Below are positions 1 through 7,200 of a stretch of 28,923 bases of DNA, in pieces. This DNA comes from Cyanobacteriota bacterium (GTDB lineage Bacteria > Cyanobacteriota > Cyanobacteriia > PCC-6307 > Cyanobiaceae), in contig CANHSW010000001.1 of NCBI GenBank assembly GCA_947463165.1, positions 1-28,923 of the forward strand, in the 5' to 3' direction. How positions within the stretch are numbered: the stretch's first letter is position 1; each line of letters opens with the position of its first letter. The translations under genes were made by a program, and so were the position numbers. The notes beneath the pieces are model-generated. The model was given only the letters and a program-made list of their open reading frames with translations, was not told the DNA's origin and did not search any database.

Positions 1-135
1 TGCCAATTATATCTAGGCCAATTGCTTCCGCAACAATCACTTCCGGACCAATTACCGCTGGATCAGTTGCTTCCGGATCAGTTGCCTCTGGACCAATTTC
101 TTCTGGGCCAATTGTTTCAGGAATATTTACCTCCC
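1..135. repeat. 15-bp degenerate tandem repeat, about 9 units
   Basis: Units of 15 bp run in phase from 1 to 135. Plus-strand examples are GACCAATTACCGCTG at 46-60 and GATCAGTTGCTTCCG at 61-75. Each unit encodes five residues of the minus-strand partial gene, and the period is a multiple of three. Confidence 0.8.
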
Positions 136-505
136 GCTGGCACTGTTCCAAGTTGAATAATCCCTCCAGAGCAAAGCCAACTGAGCCAGATCCGGACTTT
201 AATGCAATCTGTGGCAGTCGATCGCTATCCGCACGATGCAGATTCTTTTTAACCCGAAGCCGGGTCTTATCCACCCGAGGGCGAACCTTTGCCGCTTGAA
301 ACTGCCCTATATTCATCTGGAGTTGATTCATATTCCCACTACACTTGTCCACATTCACCCGAGGCTGATCCATGTTCACCCGAGGGTGATCCACATCTCC
401 GCGTGGTCGCTCCGAATTCGCTTTAAATTGATTCACCTCCGCTCGATCCCTATCCATCTGCTCTCGATACTGATTCATCTCCATTCGACTTTGATCCATC
501 CCCAT
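1..505 (-). CDS. Repeat-built hypothetical protein, partial (3' end beyond left edge)
   Basis: No family recognised. An open frame of 168 codons runs without a stop from an ATG at 505 to the left edge; an in-frame TGA lies near 565. A Shine-Dalgarno-like AGGGA sits about 7 nt before the ATG. The product has three parts. Residues 3-93 are about 13 degenerate 7-residue units with consensus (M/V)(D/N)QxRx(N/E). A short non-repetitive stretch follows, then 8-9 five-residue units resembling IGPEA or TDPEA. Composition is rich in Asn, Asp, Gln, Arg and Met, and no signal peptide or membrane segment is visible. The hydrophobic positions do not give a classic coiled-coil a/d pattern. Base composition is more AT-rich than the neighbouring genes. 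It could be an expressed disordered protein, or a noncoding tandem array that happens to stay open. The kept frame and in-phase unit lengths (21 and 15 bp) favour coding. Confidence 0.5.
   Translation of the reverse strand, partial: MGMDQSRMEMNQYREQMDRDRAEVNQFKANSERPRGDVDHPRVNMDQPRVNVDKCSGNMNQLQMNIGQFQAAKVRPRVDKTRLRVKKNLHRADSDRLPQIALKSGSGSVGFALEGLFNLEQCQREVNIPETIGPEEIGPEATDPEATDPAVIGPEVIVAEAIGLDIIG
227..499. repeat. 21-bp degenerate tandem repeat, about 13 units
   Basis: Thirteen consecutive 21-bp units, read on the minus strand from 499, mostly begin with ATG or GTG followed by GAT/AAT and CAG/CAA. Each encodes one 7-residue unit of the partial gene. Copies have diverged by many substitutions but by no visible frame-changing indel. 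Confidence 0.75.
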
Positions 506-919
506 TCGTTGTCCCTCGCTGCCTGCCGATCTTCCCACTAAGGCACGTGGGAGTGGGAAAAGTCAAAGTTGGCTGGGCAGGCCGGAATCACGGCGTTCTG
601 GCCTGAGAAAGACCGTCACCACTGGCTAGAGCTGCAGCTTATCGAGCGCACAGGTCGCACATGATCCAGATGCTGGTTCCTGTCAAGTGCCTCGGCACCT
701 GAAGTGATAATTCCCCAGGGAATCAGCTGCAGTGGCGGGACAAAGTTGATTCCCTGGGGAAAACCGATCCATGGATTGCGGAAATCTTCGGCCAAACGGG
801 GAAAAGCAAAATAGATAAAGATTAGTTATCTGAGCGCTTGCTGGGCCCGGTTCTCGCCTGGGCGGAGCTCCTTTAACTGGGTTGTTGGCTCTGGGCAGGC
901 TTGCTCCAGGTGCCGCCGC
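506..919. other. Intergenic region with a long inverted repeat
   Basis: This 414-bp spacer lies downstream of cbiX (minus) and upstream of the minus-strand partial gene. I see no convincing gene in it. The main structure is the 15-bp perfect inverted repeat at 711-761. It must contain the promoter of the partial gene, but no clear -35/-10 pair could be picked. Confidence 0.5.
711..761. promoter_or_regulatory. Perfect 15-bp inverted repeat with 21-nt loop
   Basis: The left arm TTCCCCAGGGAATCA (711-725) is exactly complementary to the right arm TGATTCCCTGGGGAA (747-761). Each arm also contains its own near-palindrome, TTCCCYRGGGAA (711-722 and 750-761), with centres 39 bp apart. It lies about 160 bp past the cbiX stop and about 210 bp upstream of the partial gene. 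It could be a terminator hairpin, although there is no clear T-tract on either strand, or a paired operator for a dimeric regulator. Confidence 0.5.
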
Positions 920-2134
920 TCAGCCGTTGCCTTTGCGCAGGGTGCGGGGCCCCAGGGGGTGGTCGGCGTGGGGATAAACCGGGTGATGGTGATGCCCCTC
1001 GTGATGGCTGCTGGGATCGTGATGCCCCTCGTGATGGTGGTGACCCTCGTGATGGTGGTGACCCTCGTGATCGGGATGGGCATCGCCAGTGCCCCCGCTT
1101 TGATCTGGAGCCACGGCGGCAAGGGGTAGCGGCAGGCCATCGGGCTGGCAGGCGCCGGTGCACTCGTTTTCACAGAGTTTGCAACTCTCAGGCAAGCCCT
1201 CCACGTGGTGGTGATGACTGTGCTGAGGTGCCCCCACCTCGGTTTCAAAGCCGAGCACCTGGGCCCGGTATTTGCACAGGGAACAGTTCATATTGGTATC
1301 GCCGCGGACTATCTCCTCAACCCGCTCCACGAAGGTGTCGAGCACGCCGGCAGCCTGGGCCAAATAGCCGGCTTGCACAAAGGAAAGCTCGGGATGGTCT
1401 GCCGCCACCCGCTCCGTGTGTTGGCGGATGCGACTCACCAGCACCCCAGAGAAGAGGAAGTAGGGGAACACCAGCAGGCGCCGGAAGCCCAGCTTGACGG
1501 CGTGGCGCAGGCCTGGCTCCACCAATGGGAAGGTGACGCCCGAGTAGACGGTCTCCCCCCAGCCAAAGCCAAAACCCTCCACCAGCATCCGGGTCACCTT
1601 GGCCACATTGGAGTTGGCATCGGGGTCTGAGGAGCCGCGGCCCACCACCACCAGCAGGGTGTCGTGCAGGGGTACTGGTTGCTGGCCTGAGGCCAGGGCC
1701 TGCTGATCGTCCCGCTCGATCGCCTCCCGCAGGCGCTGGCCGGCGGCCTGGATCATTTTCAGGTCCACCCCCAGCTCACGGCCGTAATCAACCCGGATAC
1801 CGGTTTCAGCGGCCCAGGTGTTCAGTACCGAGGGGATGTCGTTTTTGGCATGACCCGCGGCGAACAGCATCGCCGGCACCGCCAGAATGTGTTGCACCCC
1901 CTGGGCCCTGAGCGCTTCCAGGCCATCGCGCAGGATCGGCTGGGCAAATTCCAGGTAGCCGTACTCCAGGGGCAGCGGCCGCATCCTTTGGCGCAGGGCC
2001 CCAGCCAGCTCGGCAAACTCGGCCACCGCCAGGCGATTGCGACTGCCGTGGCCGCAGATCAGCAGGCCGAGGCGGCCAGCGGCCGCTTCGCTCAACAGGG
2101 AAAGGGGGTCGGGATTGCCAGGAGCCGGATGCAT
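920..2134 (-). CDS. cbiX: Sirohydrochlorin chelatase, long CbiX type with His-rich tail
   Basis: Class II chelatase that inserts Co2+ (cobalamin branch) or Fe2+ (siroheme) into sirohydrochlorin in the cytoplasm. Numbering here is from a TTG at 2140; I prefer the ATG two codons later. Two chelatase domains are visible. Domain one (about 22-140) has the catalytic-type histidines in CGHGSR (H31) and AAGHAKND (H97). Domain two (about 160-275) has VVVGRGSSDPDAN. The tail carries MNCSLC at 284-289, the MXCXXC iron-sulfur motif known from Bacillus megaterium CbiX, then HSHHHH, a cysteine cluster at 320-331 and about 25 histidines in 352-394. The metal-rich tail may store or sense the metal or bind an Fe-S centre. 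The His stretch is built from 18-bp DNA repeats. No clear Shine-Dalgarno sequence was seen. Confidence 0.88.
   Translation of the reverse strand: MHPAPGNPDPLSLLSEAAAGRLGLLICGHGSRNRLAVAEFAELAGALRQRMRPLPLEYGYLEFAQPILRDGLEALRAQGVQHILAVPAMLFAAGHAKNDIPSVLNTWAAETGIRVDYGRELGVDLKMIQAAGQRLREAIERDDQQALASGQQPVPLHDTLLVVVGRGSSDPDANSNVAKVTRMLVEGFGFGWGETVYSGVTFPLVEPGLRHAVKLGFRRLLVFPYFLFSGVLVSRIRQHTERVAADHPELSFVQAGYLAQAAGVLDTFVERVEEIVRGDTNMNCSLCKYRAQVLGFETEVGAPQHSHHHHVEGLPESCKLCENECTGACQPDGLPLPLAAVAPDQSGGTGDAHPDHEGHHHHEGHHHHEGHHDPSSHHEGHHHHPVYPHADHPLGPRTLRKGNG
983..1084. repeat. 18-bp coding repeats of the His-rich tail
   Basis: Units beginning GTGATGGTGGTGACCCTC lie at 983-1000, 1001-1018, 1031-1048, 1049-1066 and 1067-1084, with one shortened 12-bp unit at 1019-1030. 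The copies at 1031 and 1049 are identical. On the minus strand they encode the EGHHHH units of CbiX. Confidence 0.75.
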
Positions 2135-2158
2135 GGCCAAATGCGCTTGAAAAGGACC

Positions 2159-2389
2159 CTATCGCTGCAAAACCGCCCGACGACTGTCGGCCGCATCACA
2201 GGCCACTACCAGCCAGGCGCCGCGGCAGCCCATCCAGGTGTCGCAGCCGCCCAGCAGAACAGGCGCCCGCCGCAATCGAGCGCCGCACCCCGCCAATGGC
2301 AACAGACGCCGGCAGAAGACACCGACCAAAGACGGCAGGGTCAACAGCCGGATGCTGAAACCCGCACCCACAAAAGCCCCCTGGGTCAA
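2159..2389 (-). pseudogene. Possible decayed tetrapyrrole-methylase/siroheme gene remnant
   Basis: The spacer between cbiX and the divergent high-light-inducible gene holds two overlapping minus-strand frames. One reads GAFVGAGFSIRLLTL, then GAWLVVACDAADSRRAV; the other, +1 relative to it, reads SAGRLRHLDGLPRRLAG. By eye these fragments recall the N-terminus of uroporphyrinogen-III methyltransferase (VGAGPGDPxLLTL) and the siroheme synthase dehydrogenase domain (AGRxRHL ... GAWLVxAATDDPxxNRxV). They would fit next to cbiX, but no intact gene exists. The resemblance is short and could be chance; the same DNA also holds the hli promoter. Confidence 0.2.
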
Positions 2390-2393
2390 GCCT

Positions 2394-2423
2394 TTGACAA
2401 TCTTCGTTACAATGAGTTAGTAA
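2394..2423 (+). promoter_or_regulatory. Candidate promoter of the hli gene
   Basis: A perfect -35 TTGACA (2394-2399) is followed after 18 bp by a -10-like TAGTAA (2418-2423), placing transcription start only about 10 nt before the ATG at 2440. The hexamer spacing is acceptable, but the -10 is only 4/6. Confidence 0.4.
2406..2423 (+). promoter_or_regulatory. HLR1-like (RpaB) site upstream of hli
   Basis: GTTACAAT (2406-2413), 2 bp, then GTTAGTAA (2416-2423). The HLR1 element bound by the response regulator RpaB in cyanobacteria is two (G/T)TTACA(T/A)(T/A) repeats 2 bp apart. The first half matches 8/8 and the second 6/8. It overlaps the candidate -10, as expected for repression in low light and release in high light. 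Confidence 0.45.
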
Positions 2424-2439
2424 TTCATTGAAATTCACC

Positions 2440-2643
2440 ATGACCCGTTCCCCCCAGTCGGACGCCAGCTGGTTTGAGAACGCCGCCGCCGCTCAGATCC
2501 ATGCCGAACAGCTGCGGGCCGCCGAGCTGTGTAACGGTCGTGCCGCCATGCTCGGCTTTGTGATCGGGGTGCTCACCGAGGCCATTACCGGCCAGGGCAT
2601 ACTTCACCAGATCGGTCTGGGCACCCTGCTGAGCCAGGGTTGA
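2440..2643 (+). CDS. hli: High-light-inducible protein (one-helix chlorophyll a/b-binding family)
   Basis: Small thylakoid protein that binds chlorophyll and carotenoid and protects photosystem assembly and chlorophyll recycling during light or nutrient stress. The 67-residue product has the family signature AELCNGRAAMLGF (28-40), with the chlorophyll-binding E29, N32 and R34, followed by a single membrane helix and the TGQG turn (50-53). The soluble N-terminus of about 25 residues is typical. I chose the ATG at 2440; an upstream in-frame TTG at 2428 would add only four residues and falls near the predicted transcription start. It heads a plus-strand run with the ParB-like and stress-protein genes, so light regulation could extend to them. 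Confidence 0.92.
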   Translation: MTRSPQSDASWFENAAAAQIHAEQLRAAELCNGRAAMLGFVIGVLTEAITGQGILHQIGLGTLLSQG

Positions 2644-2701
2644 TCCCCAGGGGCACTCTCGGGTGAGGCTGTCATTCTGGTAATCGTCTTTCTGGTAGTT
2701 C

Positions 2702-3358
2702 ATGGTGCTGCGGCTGCCGCCCTTTCAGCCCCTGCCGGCCCCAGATCCGGCCCAGCCCTTGCTGGAGCTGCCCCTGGCCCAGCTACATCCCACCCAGCTA
2801 TGTGTCGGGTTGGCGGAGGTTCGCAATCGACAGAAAGACTTCGGCGAGGAATCCAGCCAAGAGCGCCGCAGCTATCTGCTCAGCAAGCCCGTGCCCCTGG
2901 CCCGCAGTGCCAAGGGCGAAGCGTGGATGATCGACCGCCATCACCGCTTACGGGCCCTGTTGGAGCTGGAACCGGCGGCTAGCGCCTTTGGCTATGTGGT
3001 CTTGGAGGTAGCCAGCGAGGATCCAAAGCTGGTGTTGGAGGAATTGCAACTGCGGGGTTGGCTCTACCTGCACGATGGTCGCGGCGTCGGTCCAATGCCC
3101 CCGGCTGCCCTGCCCGCCAACCTGCTGGGCCTGCAGGACGATCCCTTTCGCTCCCTGGTTTGGAAACTGAAGAAGGAGGGGGTGATCGCAGCGGCTCCCT
3201 TGATTCCCGTCCATGAATTTCGCTGGGGGGCTTGGCTGCGTAGCCGCTCCTTACCGCCGTTCAGCTCCCTGCACCTGGAGCCGGCCCTGCCGGCGGCACG
3301 CACCTTGGCCCGTTCCAGATCAGCTGCCCATCTGGCCGGTTGGCAGGGCCCAAGCTGA
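2702..3358 (+). CDS. ParB-like nuclease-fold protein
   Basis: A 218-residue soluble protein with a ParB/sulfiredoxin-like core. After a Pro-rich start, residues about 25-110 show the arrangement LxxLHPTQLCVGLAEV, then SKPVPLARSAKGEAWMIDRHHRL, matching the ParB pattern of a V-P-L segment followed by (I/V)D-x-HH-R. This fits the family Pfam calls putative ParB-like nuclease (ParBc_2). It lacks the helix-turn-helix and dimerisation domains of true chromosome-partitioning ParB, and no parA or parS-like cluster is nearby, so a partition role is unlikely. The gene starts 58 bp after the hli gene and ends 40 bp before the stress protein, so the three may be co-transcribed. The biological role is unknown. 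Confidence 0.75.
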   Translation: MVLRLPPFQPLPAPDPAQPLLELPLAQLHPTQLCVGLAEVRNRQKDFGEESSQERRSYLLSKPVPLARSAKGEAWMIDRHHRLRALLELEPAASAFGYVVLEVASEDPKLVLEELQLRGWLYLHDGRGVGPMPPAALPANLLGLQDDPFRSLVWKLKKEGVIAAAPLIPVHEFRWGAWLRSRSLPPFSSLHLEPALPAARTLARSRSAAHLAGWQGPS

Positions 3359-3398
3359 GCAAAAGTGATCAAGATTGGCTTGAGCACGGCTAACTGCC

Positions 3399-3845
3399 AT
3401 GAGCTTCCGCCATCTGTTGGTCGCCGTTGATGGCTCCGAGCTATCCGATCAGGCGGTGGCCAGGGCCGTGGATCTGGCCCGCAGCCTGGGGGCACGGATC
3501 ACCTTCTTCCACGCCGATCCAGGCCTGCCAGGGTTATTGGGTGGTTTTGGGGAGCAGCTGGACCCCAACACCGTGGAGCTGCTGGTGAGCGCCAGCCACA
3601 AGCAGGGGGAAAAGATTTTGGCTGCTGCCCGGGCCCAGGCGGCAGCCGTTGGCATCGATGCCGCCATTGAGAGCGGCATCAACCCCCTACCCCATGAGGC
3701 GATCCTGGCGGCCGCGCAGCGATGTGCAGCTGATTTGATCGTTATGGCCAGCCATGGCAGGCGAGGCCTAAGTGCTCTGTTTTTGGGCAGCGAAACCCAG
3801 AAGGTGCTCACCGGTAGCCGCTTACCAGTGTTGGTGGTGCGCTAA
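3399..3845 (+). CDS. Universal stress protein, UspA family
   Basis: A 148-residue single-domain cytoplasmic nucleotide-binding protein. The N-terminal strand LLVAVDGSELSDQAV (6-20) supplies the adenine-contacting aspartate. The C-terminal segment LIVMASHGRRGLSALFLGS forms the phosphate-binding loop with small glycines and a serine, as in ATP-binding Usp proteins, and ends with the usual strand LPVLVVR. Length is normal for the family. Usp proteins respond to starvation, oxidative or light stress, though their molecular targets differ. It follows the ParB-like gene on the same strand by 40 bp and is the last gene of the plus-strand run. It converges with the efflux operon across a G/T-rich 109-bp spacer with no clear terminator. 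Confidence 0.9.
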   Translation: MSFRHLLVAVDGSELSDQAVARAVDLARSLGARITFFHADPGLPGLLGGFGEQLDPNTVELLVSASHKQGEKILAAARAQAAAVGIDAAIESGINPLPHEAILAAAQRCAADLIVMASHGRRGLSALFLGSETQKVLTGSRLPVLVVR

Positions 3846-3954
3846 CAGGGGGTTGTGGTGCGCAAAGGGGTTGGTGGTGCGTTGTACGGAGCTAGGAGTG
3901 CCTTGATCGAGGTAGGGATGCGTTGAATCAGATGCTGGAACCGGGTGGGTCTAC

Positions 3955-4269
3955 TCAGGGATCTCGGGGGGGATCCAGGCGATCTGGTGGCGGTGGAGCT
4001 TGACTAGACCGCCGCCGGCCCAAGCGCTGGCGGTGGTGATACTCGCTCTCGGGGCTGGCCTGCTGTAGTTCTCGGATTGACTCGATCGCCAGGCCGGCCA
4101 GGCCACCTCCCAGCCCCAACAGCAACAGTTGCCAGAACATGCGATCTGGCGGCAATTGCACCGGGGTGTTCTGAATCACCAGCAGCAACAGCCCCGCCAA
4201 CACCAGGCCGCCGCCACCGCCAATCAGGGCGGCAGCCACTACACGCCTCGGCTCGATTGGACGGCTCAT
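3955..4269 (-). CDS. Small two-TM membrane protein of the efflux operon
   Basis: Unrecognised 104-residue protein. Hydrophobic segments at about 10-32 and 43-62 suggest two membrane helices joined by a short loop containing NTPVQLPPDRMFW. The C-terminus (65-104) is charged and Pro/Arg-rich and probably cytoplasmic. Its ATG overlaps the stop of the RND permease gene in an ATGA arrangement, so it is translationally coupled to the pump. That suggests an accessory or assembly role, but nothing in the sequence proves it. Confidence 0.65.
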   Translation of the reverse strand: MSRPIEPRRVVAAALIGGGGGLVLAGLLLLVIQNTPVQLPPDRMFWQLLLLGLGGGLAGLAIESIRELQQASPESEYHHRQRLGRRRSSQAPPPPDRLDPPRDP

Positions 4270-7200
4270 CTGGACTCAGCTGGCTGGAGCCACTGTTTCA
4301 TAACTACAAAAAACACTGGCACCACAAACAGCGATAACAGGGTGGCCACCAACAGGCCGCCAAATACCACCGTGCCTAGAGAAGCCTGGCTGCGGGCCCC
4401 GGCACCGGATGCCAGCACCAGGGGCAGGAATCCGAACAAAGAGGAGATGGCAGTCATCACAATCGGCCGCAGCCGAGACTGGGCCGCCTGCTGGGCCGCC
4501 GCCAGGGCGCCCATGCCCTGCTCCATGCGCTGGTTGGCTAGATCAACAATCAAGATGCCGTTCTTGGCCGCCAGGCCGATCAGCATAACTAGGCCCACCT
4601 GGGCATAAATATTAAGCACTTCGCCGCGCAGGGCCAAAAACAGCAGGGCCCCGAGCATGGCGGTGGGCACCGTCATCAAAATAATCAGCGGATCACTGTA
4701 GCTTTCGTACTGGGCGGCAAGCACCAGGTAAACCACAATTATTCCCATGGCGAAAATCGCGATCGCCAGGGCACCAGCCTTTATCTCCTCCCGCGAGATG
4801 CCCGTCCAGTCAAAGTTAATGCCCTGGAGATTGAGCTGCTGAAATATCTGTTGCATTCCTTTAATCGCCTGACCAGAGCTCTTACCCGGAGCCGGGGAAC
4901 CCTCCAATTTTATTGATCGGTATAGGTTGAAGTGCGGGATCACCGAGGGGCCCGTGATCGGTTCAACGCTAATAAATTCCGATAGGGGGATTGGCTCTCC
5001 GCTGGCAGCGGCAATCGAGAGCTCATCTAGCCGCTGAGGAGTGGAGCGGGGGGCGTCATCGGCCTGGAGATAAATGCGTCGCACCTTACCCTCTTGGAAG
5101 GTGTCATTCACGTAAGCGCCGCCAAAGTTAATGCTGAGGGTTTGCATGGCCTTGCCGTAGTCAATACCCAGCGATGCCAGCCGATCGCGATCTACCTTAA
5201 TGTTTAGTTGCGGCGATTCGGGGCTAAACTGTGTGTACACATTAGTGAACTCACCTGTGGCATTGGCATCGGCGATCAACCTGCCAGCGGCAGCGTAGAA
5301 ATCTGGCACGCTGAGGCTGCCGCCGCTGCGATCCAGCAGCTGAAACTCAAACCCCCCGGAGGCTCCATAACCCGGAATCGAGGGGGGTTCGACCACAAAT
5401 ACACGAGCTTGATCAATGGAGGCAAGCTTGCTATTCAGTCGCCTCACAATTTCCTGCATAGTCTGACCCGGACCACTGCGGTCTTGCCAGTTCTTGGTAC
5501 CAAAGAAGAACAAACCTCTGTTTGGCGCATTGCCATCCAAGCTGAACCCTGAGAACACCGCCGCGGCCTCAATCGAGGATTCCTGGCGCAGTACCTCCGC
5601 CACGCGGCGATTGGTGGCTCGGGTGCCCTCCTCCGAGCCACCATCGGGGGCCTGCAGGATGCCAATCGCGTAACCCTGGTCTTCCACGGGCACAAAACCG
5701 GAGGGGATCGAGCCAAAGGCAACCCCGGTGAGCACCACCCCCACCGCCAAACCTGCCATCACCAGCCGGCGGTGACTTAACACCCAGCCCAGGCCGCCGA
5801 TGTAGCCGCCCTCCAATTTGGCATATAGAACATTAAAGCGGCTAAAGATAACTGGGGTGAACCAACCGATGGCGCTGCCAATACCACTAAATAGCAACAC
5901 CTTTGCCGGCGACTCCAGATCGGCAACGACGATGCTCACCAGGGCGGAAGCCAGCAGGAATGGCCCCAGCAAGGATCTACCGCTGGCCAGGCTGAGGCCA
6001 TAGCCGAGCAGCCCGCCCAGGGCCACCACCGCCAGGGCGCCAAGGGCACCGCCGCCCAGCAACAGCCCATAGCAAAAGCCCAGGCCCAGGCCCGCCCAGG
6101 TATAGGTGTAGCGGCTGGGGGGATTGCCCTCCTGGGCCAGCAGCAGCGCCGAGAGCATCGGAGAGAAGCTGATGGCGTTAAACGTGGAGATCGCTATGGC
6201 AAAAATAATCGTGGCCGCAAATTGCTTGTAGATAGTGCCGGTGGCGCCCGGGAAGAAGAGCACCGGCAAAAATACTGCAAATAGCACCAGAGATGTAGCC
6301 AGGACCGCAGCAAACAGCTCATCCATGGTGGCTTTGGCCGCCTGGAGAGCCGTGAGCCCCTCGGCTTTCTTAGTGGAGGTGTCTTCAATTACGGTGATGG
6401 CATCATCCACCACCAAGCCCGTGGCCAATACCAGGCCAAATAAGGTGAGCTGGTTTAGCGAAAATCCAAATAGTTTAACGAAGGCAAAAGTGCCTATCAG
6501 GGCCACTGGTATTGCGATTGCCGGCACAAGAGTGGCCTTCCAGTCTTGCAAAAATAGAAACAGAATCAGCACCACGAGCACAATGGCGTCTCGCAGGGAA
6601 TTAGAAACCCCTTGAATAGAGGCGCGGACAAAGTCGGTGATGTCATAGATCTTCTCCACCTTCATACCCGGTGGGAGATCGCCGCGAAACTGCTCGATCA
6701 CCTGCTTCACCCCCTGGGAGACATCCAGGGCATTGCTGCCGCTGAGCTGGTAGATCGCCAGGGCCACCGAGGGCACTCCCTGCATATCGGTGGCGCTCAC
6801 GTCGTAGGTTTCGCCACCCAGGCTGACTCGACCCACATCCTTAAGGCGCACCAAGGCGCCATCACTGGTATTTTTAAGCACCAGATTTTCAAATTCTTCA
6901 CTGGTGGTCAGTCGCCCCTGCAATTGAATTGTGAAGGTATAGCTTTGACCGGCAGGAGCCGGGGCACCACCGATGCGACCGGCGGGCACCAGACGATTCT
7001 GGCTATTTAGAGCCGCTTGCACATCCGCCGGGCTGAGATTATGCATGCTGAGCTTGTCAGGATCCAGCCAGATGCGAACCGCCAACTTACGATTACCAAA
7101 ATAGACAACATCCCCCACCCCCTTCACCCGTTTTATTTCATCGGTGAGGCCCTGATCCATCAAGCCGCTGATGGTTTCAATACTAAAGGGGTTTTTCTCG

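Noticed and set aside
236..541. Plus-strand 101-codon frame rich in His, Ile and Leu
   Set aside because: It is antisense to the longer minus-strand frame, and its His/Ile content simply reflects the 21-bp array read backwards.
901..1497. Plus-strand 198-codon frame opposite cbiX
   Set aside because: Antisense shadow of a clearly recognised CbiX; composition is Arg/Gly/Asp-rich and repeat-driven.
2394..2413. TTGACA followed by TACAAT as a classical promoter
   Set aside because: The spacing is only 8 bp. TACAAT is better explained as part of the HLR1-like half-site, and the 18-bp-spaced TAGTAA is a better -10.
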